This document shows positions 9,101 to 19,138 of a DNA stretch of 64,000 bases, piece after piece (positions within the stretch are counted from its first letter, which is position 1; each line of letters opens with the position of its first letter). Location: positions 12,714,186-12,778,185 of the forward strand of contig OX442317.1 of NCBI GenBank assembly GCA_949358305.1, given 5' to 3'. A program made the position numbers and the translations under genes. The notes beneath the pieces are model-generated. The model was not told the origin of the DNA and did no database searches. It worked only from the letters and a program-made list of their open reading frames with translations. This DNA comes from Strigamia acuminata (taxonomy: Eukaryota > Arthropoda > Chilopoda > Geophilomorpha > Linotaeniidae).

Positions 9101-11410
9101 CTCGGCATACTTTGGGACACAGAAAAGGACATGATAATGTTTAAAATACCGAAAATTGAAAAAATTCCGATTACAAAGCGAGAAGTTGTCTCATTTTTAG
9201 CTTCAATTTTCGATCCCATGGGACTCTTGGCTCCTGTGATTCTGCAAATGAAATTGCTCATTCAAGCGATCTGGGCTCGGACGAAAAAATGGGATGAAAA
9301 GATTCTTGATTTGGAGAAAAAAGAAATTGAAGAATGGAATTCCGACATCCAACAACTCAAGGAACTAAAAGTTCAACGTTGGTTAACTACTTATTCAGGT
9401 CAGGAAATAACCCTAGAAGTTTTTTGTGACGCCAGCACAAAAGCATTTGGCTGCACGATTTTTGTCGTCAACATGAAGGGCAAAAGAACATTGTTGTTAA
9501 GTAAATGCCGCATTGCGCCGGCCAAAAAAGTTACTCTTCCTCGACTCGAATTAACAGCAGCAGTGGTTGGAGTCAGAATGACAAAATATCTGCTCGAGAA
9601 CTTTCTTCCTGGATATCCCGTCACTGAAGTTCGTTACTACTCGGACTCCACTATTACACTCGCCTGGATTAATTCAGACAAAAATGTTTGGAAACCATAT
9701 GTCTCAAATCGAGTTCAGGAAATTATTTCCTTTTCCAAGCCTGAGCAATGGTCTCATGTGCCAACCGAATTCAACCCAGCTGACTTATTGACCCGTCCAC
9801 ACAACTCAAAAACATTGATGAACAATAAACTTTGGTGGGACGGAGTTGATGTATCAAAACTGGAAAAGAAAGAAGTTATACAGGAAAACCCACCCGATGA
9901 AGAGAGAAAATTAATTGTTATGACTATTCAAGTGAAAGAGAATTTTATTTACAAATTTTTCCGACGTTTTAGCAACTACAATCGACTTTTGAGAGTGTTT
10001 TCCTACATAATGAGATGGAAAAGTCAACTTGTTCGCGGTGAGCCCCTCTCGCCACTCGAGTTGGAGGCAAACCAACTGAAGATCTTAAAACTTTCGCAGA
10101 AACTACATTTTTTAGAGGAAGTCGAAGACGTGAAAAACAAAAGAGAATTAAGCAAACATTCCACTTTGAGAAATTTCGAACTCTTTATTGACGAAAACGG
10201 ATTACTTAGACTTCATAGCCGTTTGAAAAAATCTTTATTGACATTTGATGAAGTCTATCCCATTATTTTGCATTACGATAGTTGGATAACACGACTGTTG
10301 ATCAGAAAAGCACATCTAGAACTACTTCACGGTGATATTAGTGAAACTCTTTATCACTTACGTGAACAATTTTGGATCATAAGAGGAAGGAAAACAATTC
10401 AAACAGTTATTCGAGAGTGTGCAATTTGCAGACGTGCTAAACTTGCAAGAAATAACCCTTCTACTGGTGACCTTCCCACTGAACGCGTAACTCCAGCGGC
10501 TCCATTCCAACACACTGGAATTGATCATCTTGGACCCATTTATGTTGGCAACAACAAAAAGGAACGAAAAAAGGTTTATATTCTTTTATTCACGTGTATG
10601 GTGACAAGAAGCCTACATTTAGAAGTGTCCGAAGACCTTTCTGTTCCCAAGTTTTTGTTAGCAATGCGACGATTTGGAGCTCGCTTTGGATATCCTGCCA
10701 AAATATTCTCAGATAATAGCAAAACATTTGAACGCGGTAGTGTGGAGTTACAATCATGGGGCAAGCTCATTGGTCACAAGGACATACAAACTTTCCTATC
10801 TGAAAAAAGAGTGTTATGGACTTTTATTCCACCACTGTCCCCCTGGATGGGAGGGGCATGGGAACGCCTTGTCCGTTCAGTTAAAGATAAACTTCGAAAA
10901 ACTTTGCTTCGATATACCGTTGATTTGGAGACTCTTCAAACTTTAGCTTTGGAAATTAGTTCCGTATTAAATTCAAGACCTTTGTCCTACGTTCCCGACA
11001 GTGTTGATGGAGGCAGAATTTTGGCGCCTGAAAATTTTTTAACCGGTGGTTTACCAAAATACCTTATAAACAAAAAATTGAGTGCCATCAAAAAGACAGA
11101 TTTAAGAAAATTAGACATTAAACGCAGACAGTTCATTTGGGAATTTTGGAGAGTGTGGAGAAAAGGTTATCTTATGCAATTGCGAAATTTTTATGAGACC
11201 AAAGGTGATAAAAATTTCAAAAACCCTAAAGTGAATCAGATCGTGTTGTTAGAAAAAATAGGAACAAATCCCTATTTTTGGCCACTTGCCCGGATAAAGG
11301 AGATTTTTCCAGGTGAGGATGGTTTTACCCGAGTCATTAAAGTGGTGCTACCCGATGGACGTGAACTGAAAAGATCAGTTAAGCATGTGAGAGCTCTTGA
11401 ACTGGACTGA
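6176..11410 (+). CDS. gag-pol: BEL/Pao Gag-Pol polyprotein, copy 1 (1744 aa, intact)
   Basis: Single frame encoding the structural protein and all enzymes for reverse transcription and integration. Domains: DUF1759-type gag around residues 135-280 (FDGD...YKTFKSNF); three zinc knuckles, CX2CX3HX4C at 368-380, CX2CX4HX4C at 399-412 and CX2CX3HX4C at 418-430; DUF1758-like aspartic protease with catalytic D486 in IDPGS; reverse transcriptase from about 775 with D822 (ADIKQAF) and FMDD at 909-912 in place of YxDD; RNase H with D1085 (FCDAS) and YYSDST near 1155; integrase with H1380, H1385, C1415, C1418 and a D1450/D1513/E1563 triad (GIDHLG, SDNSKTF, GGAWE); and a DUF5641-like tail from about 1687. 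The length is usual for BEL/Pao. The ATG has a strong context (AAAACATGG). No frameshift or stop, so it may be functional. Gag and Pol share one frame, as in most BEL elements. Confidence 0.96.
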   Translation: MADPSVQNMITPEQLEILETKWEALLTSLSALLTVSEQTSDPGELEALLSTANIRETRAVNELNDLQIHSEHGFYLEAIEKLEAVQTRVDLLRGRWEVSKRSLPTLGGRLNMSTASGGHTTMNASFRKIQKLPKLESVKFDGDILKYKTFKSNFETSVHKDPDLSDVEKLQYLQTMCVGEAATLISTFPLIEESYHLAREELERNYGDEDAQQTALIRSIREMKIVTSVYPTKALRTNLTKISSTVRLLEQLKIPIQTSGAFLMPDIISKFPTQMALRFYQVHGIQNKNIMTLLDFFLKEVAMAERTDNSSHSEKVKKEKTEVEKGKQKGSMTTCAATQDSKPQSNAKVKSGESKQDNKSSNSKTIKCIFCEEDHLNGSCKKEFEVNAKIEIIKKNRLCFNCFRTGHRVGDCKVKFSCKHCGGRHHSTICRKSDVKNSSSIVEKPKEPQVTTHVSCAISATLQLMIFTANLKTKNGGSHNIRGMIDPGSHRSFITTELVERIKLKKCGSISATTQRFNDSTPASTDYDVFNVTLKSRNDTQEIKMTMLSVENLPRVQGILNSTVIEKVRGLNLELAEELPAKTSQIDILLGVDVWWKILKDGKRKINEDLGLINTLFGWVLTGAAGNIDLFDDEADLTTCCNTCNVDINEKLDKLWNLEAIGIDSGEKDSDFIRDRFESTTTRLEDGRYEVMLPFNGQEKELESNWELAMNQLANTLKRIDANEDYKKRYDDSMWQYIEENHAEEVPKEERFLKKGIYNIPHHPVIKEDRDTSKFRVVFNASSSKKGKLSLNDCLFPGPSLNPDLILVIVRFRLYCIPIIADIKQAFLQVMINPTQRNFLRFLWVARDYFKQPYSWQNLWNNIMILRMIVVPFGVISSPFLLCATIRKHAKQFEKTHAKEVDALDDGIFMDDLTSGGDFPADTTTHCERLKMILDSGKLPLVKWATCSKDVFENLKKEGFHMRGEEFSSLGIIKMLGILWDTEKDMIMFKIPKIEKIPITKREVVSFLASIFDPMGLLAPVILQMKLLIQAIWARTKKWDEKILDLEKKEIEEWNSDIQQLKELKVQRWLTTYSGQEITLEVFCDASTKAFGCTIFVVNMKGKRTLLLSKCRIAPAKKVTLPRLELTAAVVGVRMTKYLLENFLPGYPVTEVRYYSDSTITLAWINSDKNVWKPYVSNRVQEIISFSKPEQWSHVPTEFNPADLLTRPHNSKTLMNNKLWWDGVDVSKLEKKEVIQENPPDEERKLIVMTIQVKENFIYKFFRRFSNYNRLLRVFSYIMRWKSQLVRGEPLSPLELEANQLKILKLSQKLHFLEEVEDVKNKRELSKHSTLRNFELFIDENGLLRLHSRLKKSLLTFDEVYPIILHYDSWITRLLIRKAHLELLHGDISETLYHLREQFWIIRGRKTIQTVIRECAICRRAKLARNNPSTGDLPTERVTPAAPFQHTGIDHLGPIYVGNNKKERKKVYILLFTCMVTRSLHLEVSEDLSVPKFLLAMRRFGARFGYPAKIFSDNSKTFERGSVELQSWGKLIGHKDIQTFLSEKRVLWTFIPPLSPWMGGAWERLVRSVKDKLRKTLLRYTVDLETLQTLALEISSVLNSRPLSYVPDSVDGGRILAPENFLTGGLPKYLINKKLSAIKKTDLRKLDIKRRQFIWEFWRVWRKGYLMQLRNFYETKGDKNFKNPKVNQIVLLEKIGTNPYFWPLARIKEIFPGEDGFTRVIKVVLPDGRELKRSVKHVRALELD

Positions 11411-11463
11411 TTTGTTTGAGCTCGTCGTGTTTTCTCTTCTCTGTTCTCTCGCCGGCAATTCGC
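11411..11463 (+). other. 3' untranslated segment with pyrimidine tract, no polypurine tract, copy 1
   Basis: Between the stop codon and the 3' LTR lies a pyrimidine tract (11430-11450, broken by one G), then GCCGGCAATTCGC, then the LTR. LTR retrotransposons normally have a plus-strand polypurine tract here; none is visible. GTTTTCTCTTCTCT at 11429-11442 is complementary to purines just before the gag-pol ATG (6162-6175) with one G-U pair. The non-coding element has the same tract plus GCCGGCA at its matching end. Confidence 0.7.
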
Positions 11464-13032
11464 TGTTGCAAGACAGCGTGGAAGAATTGTTGTGCTGAGA
11501 TTGTGTCAATAAATATTACTAATTGCTTTGATTTGTTTAATTTTCCTTTAGTGTTTTATTTTTCATAATTAATTGATATTTTTCACTTTACAGGAATTTT
11601 GACTTATTAAAATGTTTTTCACTGATTTTTATTGTCACTTTTCGATTTAATGTAGTGTTAATACTTTGCTATTATTTTATTCGTGTCTTTTTGAGTGCAT
11701 TTTTGAACCTTTCTATTAATTTTCCCTGATTTTGTGTTTATTGCGTGCAGTTCTAATGTTTTCTTCATTTTCTGGCATACATTTGCGATGTTCGATACGT
11801 CATGTTTCGGTTCCTAGCGGACTTTTGCTTCCGTCTTCTAACCTTTCGTTTAGTGCTTTAAAACTCATTTGGAGTTTGTTTTATTATTATTTCTGACTAT
11901 TTCGAGTCTGATCTTTCTTTCTGGATGCATTAGAACTGCCCAAATTGCTTCGATCGGTTGTTTCGATCGTTCGTTGTCGGCTGCCTTAAAAGCGTAGCCG
12001 AGAATGTTCGGTTCGATCAACATTTTCGTATTTATTAAACTTGTGTGTTTTCCTTCAGTATTTTGTGATAAGAATTAATAATTACTCTTGTAATTTAATC
12101 ACTACTTTATTCGTTATTTACTTTAAGTGCCTTTTATTCCAATTTCAAATTGTTTTGACGCTTTTGCAATGTTCGCCGGACGCCATGTTTGATCCAACAC
12201 CTTTGTTTTGTTCGCCGGTCGCCATGTTTGTCCCAAGCGACGATTACACAATGTAACCGTTATTTTTGTATTTTATATTCTTATAATCTGCATTTACTAT
12301 TTCATTTCGAAGTGTTTTCACCAGTATTCTTTGCTATTTTTTGCATTTTTATTCCGTTCGGAATTCAAATGTTTTGATTGCATCATTTTGCTTGACGCTG
12401 ATTGGCTGTCTCGATCGTCTGCTTGACGATCATTGTTTTCACTCCGTTTGCAATGTTTTACTGTTTTGATCTTATTGTTGTGATTAGATTATTTATTCCT
12501 GGTATTCTTGTGGTCATTTTGGTATATCGCAATCTTTATTTCGTGCAGTTTTTATGTAACTACAACTTTGCTGTGATTTCGTTTCCTCCGTTGCTATGAC
12601 AACGGAGTTTTTTGTGTATCTGTATTTCGCCGCTATCGGCTTGGCGCGTGCCGTAATTGGGTACTGCGCATGTGCGGTTCCTCAGGAACCAATGTAATCA
12701 GTGTATTTTATTCAGTTCTCAACCAACTTTTTAATAAACAAGTTGTTTTTTGTTAACTCCCGTGTTTTCTATTTTCAACCTTAGTTTTCAATGTGTTGTG
12801 AGTAGTTAAGCCTTTCCCTGGATTAGCCATTGATTCAGCACTCCATTGGATATTAATCATCGGTGTTCTCATCAATGCTCCATGCATTCATCAATAGTTT
12901 TCAGTGCGGATTTGTGTTCTCAGCGCGGTTTTCGTACGAATTTAACAATACGATCACTTGAGTTTAAAGAGGCGGGAAATTCAAATAGCCCCAACCCCAT
13001 TCCTAGCTGTTTGGTGTTGACAGACCGCAACA
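11464..13032 (+). repeat. 3' LTR of BEL copy 1 (1569 bp)
   Basis: Direct repeat of 3695-5263, ending GCAACA directly against reverse-orientation satellite (CAAACACCACAAGACC). Promoter-like elements and the poly(A) signal recur at +7769 (AATAAA at 12733-12738). Confidence 0.96.
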
Positions 13033-13880
13033 CAAACACCACAAGACCAATGTCTCTGAATGTTCTGAAATAGTGTTTAAACCTTAGTAGAAGGCTTCAA
13101 TGTTAGTTTTAGCAACATCCAAGCAATAATTTGAAAGAATAAACTTTTGATCTCATTTGACATCACAGTTGACTTAGCACAAACACCACAAACCAATGTC
13201 TCTGAATGTTCTGAAATAGTGTTTAAACCTTAGTAGAAGGCTTCAATGTAAGTTTTAGCAACATCCAAGCAATGATTTGGGAGAATAGACTTTTGATCTC
13301 ATCACAGTTGACTTAGCACAAACACCACAAGACCAATGTCTCTGAATGTTTAGAAATAGTATTTAAACCTTAGTAGAAGGCTTCAATGTAAGTGTTAGCA
13401 ACATCCAAGCAATAATTTGAAAGAATAAACTTTTGATCTCATTTGACATCACAGTTGACTTAGCACAAACACCACAAACCAATGTCTCTGAATGTTCTGA
13501 AATAGTGTTTAAACCTTAGTAGAAGGCTTCAATGTAAGTTTTAGCAACATCCAAGCAATGATTTGGGAGAATAGACTTTTGATCTCATCACAGTTGACTT
13601 AGCACAAACATCACAAGACCAATATCTCTGAATGTTTTGAAATAGTGTTTAAACCTTAGTAGACGGCTTCAATGTAAGTTTTAGCAACATCTAAGCAATG
13701 ATTTGGGAGAATAGACTTTTGATCTCATCACAGTTGACTTAGCACAAACACCACAAGACCAATGTCTCTGAATGTTCTGAAATAGTGTTTAAACTTTAGT
13801 AGAAAGCTTTAATGTAAGTTTTAGCAACATCCAAGCAATGATTTGAAAGAATAAACTTTTGATCTCATTTGACATCACAG

Positions 13881-16270
13881 TTGACTTAGCAAAAACATCA
13901 CAAGACCAATGTTTCTGAATGTTCTGAAATAGTGTTTAAACCTTAGTAGAAAGCTTCAATGTAAGTTTTAGCAACATCCAAGCAATAATTTGAAAGAATA
14001 AACTTTTGATCTCATTTGACGTCACAGTTAAACTTAGCACAAACACCACAAGACCAATGTGTTTGAATGTTCTGAAATAGTGTTTAAACCTTAGTAGAAG
14101 GCTTCAACGTAAGTTTTAGCAACATCCAAGCAATGATTTTGGAGAATAGACTTTTGATCTCATCACAGTTGACTTAGCACAAACATCACAAGACCAATGT
14201 CTCTGAATGTTCTGAAATAGTGTTTAAACCTTAGTAGAAAGCTTCAATGTAAGTTTTAGCAACATCCAAGCAATAATTTGAAAGAATAAACTTTTGATCT
14301 CATTTGACGTCACAGTTGACTTAGCACAAACACCACAAGACCAATGTCTCTGAATGTTTAGAAATAGTGTTTAAACCTTAGTAGAAGGCTTCAATGTAAG
14401 TGTTAGCAACATCCAAGCAATAATTTGAAAGAATAAACTTTTGATCTCATTTGACATCACAGTTGACTTAGCACAAACATCACAAGACCAATGTCTCTGA
14501 ATGTTCTGAAATAGTGTTTAAACCTTAGTAGAAGGCTTCAATGTAAGTTTTAGCAACATCCAAACAATGATTTGGAAGAATAAACTTTTGATCCCATTTG
14601 ACATCACAGTAGACTTAGCACAAACACCACAAACCAATGTCTCTGAATGTTCTGAAATAGTGTTTAAACCTTAGTAGAAGGCTTCAATGTAAGTTTTAGC
14701 AACATCCAAGCAATGATTTGGGAGAATAGACTTTTGATCTCATCACAGTTGACTTAGCACAAACATCACAAGACCAATGTCTCTGAATGTTTTGAAATAG
14801 TGTTTAAACCTTAGTAGAAAGCTTTAATGTAAGTTTTAGCAACATCCAAGCAATGATTTGGGAGAATAGACTTTTGATCTCATCACAGTTGACTTAGCAC
14901 AAACATCACAAGACCAATGTCTCTGAATGTTTTGAAATAGTGTTTAAACCTTAGTAGAAAGCTTTAATGTAAGTTTTAGCAACATCCAAGAAATGATTTG
15001 GGAAAATAGACTTTTGATCTCATCACAGTTGACTTAGCACAAACACCACAAGACCAATGTCTCTAAATGTTCTGAAATAGTGTTTAAACCTTAGTAGACG
15101 GCTTCAATGTAAGTTTTAGCAACATCTAAGCAATGATTTGGGAGAATAGACTTTTGATCTCATCACAGTTGACTTAGCACAAACACCACAAGACCAATGT
15201 CTCTGAATGTTCTGAAATAGTGTTTAAACTTTAGTAGAAAGCTTTAATGTAAGTTTTAGCAACATCCAAGCAATGATTTGAAAGAATAAACTTTTGATCT
15301 CATTTGACATCACAGTTGACTTAGCACAAACATCACAAGACCAATGTCTCTGAATGTTCTGAAATAGTGTTTAAACCTTAGTAGAAGGCTTCAATGTAAG
15401 TTTTAGCAACATCCAAGCAATGATTTGGAAGAATAAACTTTTGATCCCATTTGACATCACAGTTGACTTAGCACAAACATCACAAGACCAATGTTTCTGA
15501 ATGTTCTGAAATAGTGTTTAAATCTTAGTAGAAAGCTTCAATGTAAGTTTTAGCAACATCCAAGCAATAATTTGAAAGAATAAACTTTTGATCTCATTTG
15601 ACATCACAGTTGACTTAGCACAAACACCACAAGACCAATGTGTCTGAATGTTCTGAAATAGTGTTTAAACCTTAGTAGAAGGCTTCAATGTAAGTTTTAG
15701 CAACATCCAAGCAATGATTTTGGAGAATAGACTTTTGATCTCATCACAGTTGACTTAGCACAAACATCACAAGACCAATGTCTCTGAATGTTCTGAAATA
15801 GTGTTTAAACCTTAGTAGAAAGCTTTAATGTAAGTTTTAGCAACATCCAAGCAATAATTTGAAAGAATAAACTTTTGATCTTATTTGACGTCACAGTTGA
15901 CTTAGCACAAACACCACAAGACCAATGTCTCTGAATGTTTAGAAATAGTGTTTAAACCTTAGTAGAAGGCTTCAATGTAAGTGTTAGCAACATCCAAGCA
16001 ATAATTTGAAAGAATAAACTTTTGATCTCATTTGACATCACAGTTGACTTAGCACAAACACCACAAACCAATGTCTCTGAATGTTCTGAAATAGTGTTTA
16101 AACCTTAGTAGAAGGCTTCAATGTAAGTTTTAGCAACATCCAAGCAATGATTTGGGAGAATAGACTTTTGATCTCATCACAGTTGACTTAGCAAAAACAT
16201 CACAAGACCAATGTCTCTGAATGTTCTGAAATAGTGTTTAAACCTTAGTAGAAGGCTTCAATGTAAGTTT
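13881..16270 (-). repeat. Higher-order satellite block A, copy 1 of 3 (period 2869 bp to copy 2)
   Basis: About 17 monomers with private markers: GTTAAACTTAGC at 14028, CACAGTAGACTTAGC near 14605 and ATCTAAGCAATG variants. They reappear in the same order exactly 2869 bp later. Edges are approximate. Confidence 0.85.
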
Positions 16271-16749
16271 TAGCAACATCTAAGCAATGATTTGGGAGAA
16301 TAGACTTTTGATCTCATCACAGTTGACTTAGCACAAACATCACAAGACCAATGTCTCTGAATGTTTTGAAATAGTGTTTAAACCTTAGTAGAAAGCTTTA
16401 ATGTAAGTTTTAGCAACATCCAAGCAATGATTTGGGAGAATAGACTTTTGATCTCATCACAGTTGACTTAGCACAAACATCACAAGACCAATGTCTCTGA
16501 ATGTTTTGAAATAGTGTTTAAACCTTAGTAGAAAGCTTTAATGTAAGTTTTAGCAACATCCAAGCAATGATTTGGGAGAATAGACTTTTGATCTCATCAC
16601 AGTTGACTTAGCACAAACACCACAAGACCAATGTCTCTGAATGTTCTGAAATAGTGTTTAAACTTTAGTAGAAAGCTTTAATGTAAGTTTTAGCAACATC
16701 CAAGCAATGATTTGAAAGAATAAACTTTTGATCTCATTTGACATCACAG

Positions 16750-19138
16750 TTGACTTAGCAAAAACATCACAAGACCAATGTTTCTGAATGTTCTGAAATA
16801 GTGTTTAAACCTTAGTAGAAAGCTTCAATGTAAGTTTTAGCAACATCCAAGCAATAATTTGAAAGAATAAACTTTTGATCTCATTTGACGTCACAGTTAA
16901 ACTTAGCACAAACACCACAAGACCAATGTGTTTGAATGTTCTGAAATAGTGTTTAAACCTTAGTAGAAGGCTTCAACGTAAGTTTTAGCAACATCCAAGC
17001 AATGATTTTGGAGAATAGACTTTTGATCTCATCACAGTTGACTTAGCACAAACATCACAAGACCAATGTCTCTGAATGTTCTGAAATAGTGTTTAAACCT
17101 TAGTAGAAAGCTTCAATGTAAGTTTTAGCAACATCCAAGCAATAATTTGAAAGAATAAACTTTTGATCTCATTTGACGTCACAGTTGACTTAGCACAAAC
17201 ACCACAAGACCAATGTCTCTGAATGTTTAGAAATAGTGTTTAAACCTTAGTAGAAGGCTTCAATGTAAGTGTTAGCAACATCCAAGCAATAATTTGAAAG
17301 AATAAACTTTTGATCTCATTTGACATCACAGTTGACTTAGCACAAACATCACAAGACCAATGTCTCTGAATGTTCTGAAATAGTGTTTAAACCTTAGTAG
17401 AAGGCTTCAATGTAAGTTTTAGCAACATCCAAACAATGATTTGGAAGAATAAACTTTTGATCCCATTTGACATCACAGTAGACTTAGCACAAACACCACA
17501 AACCAATGTCTCTGAATGTTCTGAAATAGTGTTTAAACCTTAGTAGAAGGCTTCAATGTAAGTTTTAGCAACATCCAAGCAATGATTTGGGAGAATAGAC
17601 TTTTGATCTCATCACAGTTGACTTAGCACAAACATCACAAGACCAATGTCTCTGAATGTTTTGAAATAGTGTTTAAACCTTAGTAGAAAGCTTTAATGTA
17701 AGTTTTAGCAACATCCAAGCAATGATTTGGGAGAATAGACTTTTGATCTCATCACAGTTGACTTAGCACAAACATCACAAGACCAATGTCTCTGAATGTT
17801 TTGAAATAGTGTTTAAACCTTAGTAGAAAGCTTTAATGTAAGTTTTAGCAACATCCAAGAAATGATTTGGGAAAATAGACTTTTGATCTCATCACAGTTG
17901 ACTTAGCACAAACACCACAAGACCAATGTCTCTAAATGTTCTGAAATAGTGTTTAAACCTTAGTAGACGGCTTCAATGTAAGTTTTAGCAACATCTAAGC
18001 AATGATTTGGGAGAATAGACTTTTGATCTCATCACAGTTGACTTAGCACAAACACCACAAGACCAATGTCTCTGAATGTTCTGAAATAGTGTTTAAACTT
18101 TAGTAGAAAGCTTTAATGTAAGTTTTAGCAACATCCAAGCAATGATTTGAAAGAATAAACTTTTGATCTCATTTGACATCACAGTTGACTTAGCACAAAC
18201 ATCACAAGACCAATGTCTCTGAATGTTCTGAAATAGTGTTTAAACCTTAGTAGAAGGCTTCAATGTAAGTTTTAGCAACATCCAAGCAATGATTTGGAAG
18301 AATAAACTTTTGATCCCATTTGACATCACAGTTGACTTAGCACAAACATCACAAGACCAATGTTTCTGAATGTTCTGAAATAGTGTTTAAATCTTAGTAG
18401 AAAGCTTCAATGTAAGTTTTAGCAACATCCAAGCAATAATTTGAAAGAATAAACTTTTGATCTCATTTGACATCACAGTTGACTTAGCACAAACACCACA
18501 AGACCAATGTGTCTGAATGTTCTGAAATAGTGTTTAAACCTTAGTAGAAGGCTTCAATGTAAGTTTTAGCAACATCCAAGCAATGATTTTGGAGAATAGA
18601 CTTTTGATCTCATCACAGTTGACTTAGCACAAACATCACAAGACCAATGTCTCTGAATGTTCTGAAATAGTGTTTAAACCTTAGTAGAAAGCTTTAATGT
18701 AAGTTTTAGCAACATCCAAGCAATAATTTGAAAGAATAAACTTTTGATCTTATTTGACGTCACAGTTGACTTAGCACAAACACCACAAGACCAATGTCTC
18801 TGAATGTTTAGAAATAGTGTTTAAACCTTAGTAGAAGGCTTCAATGTAAGTGTTAGCAACATCCAAGCAATAATTTGAAAGAATAAACTTTTGATCTCAT
18901 TTGACATCACAGTTGACTTAGCACAAACACCACAAACCAATGTCTCTGAATGTTCTGAAATAGTGTTTAAACCTTAGTAGAAGGCTTCAATGTAAGTTTT
19001 AGCAACATCCAAGCAATGATTTGGGAGAATAGACTTTTGATCTCATCACAGTTGACTTAGCAAAAACATCACAAGACCAATGTCTCTGAATGTTCTGAAA
19101 TAGTGTTTAAACCTTAGTAGAAGGCTTCAATGTAAGTT
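16750..19138 (-). repeat. Higher-order satellite block A, copy 2 of 3
   Basis: Near-identical to 13881-16270, including the private GTTAAACTTAGC and CACAGTAGAC variants (markers at +2869). Divergence from copy 1 begins near 19139, where ATCCAAGCAATGATTTTGG replaces ATCTAAGCAATGATTTGGG. Confidence 0.85.

Larger units (their letters stand above)
3695..13032 (+). mobile_element. BEL/Pao LTR retrotransposon, copy 1 (full length, 9338 bp)
   Basis: Two direct LTRs of 1569 bp flank a leader and one intact gag-pol frame with the BEL/Pao order gag, protease, RT, RNase H, integrase. The LTRs begin TGTTGC and end GCAACA, a perfect 6-bp inverted terminus. I noticed one base difference between the two LTRs (C in the 5' copy, A in the 3' copy, near 4682 and 12451), so insertion was recent. 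There is no target duplication: the left flank ends AAAGC and the right flank starts CAAAC. The satellite on the two sides is in opposite orientation. The protein differs from copy 2 at about 24 of 1744 residues. Confidence 0.96.

Noticed and set aside
7753-9261. Antisense frames of 153-175 codons inside both gag-pol genes
   Set aside because: They are mirror frames of a constrained coding sequence; no motif and no independent start signal.
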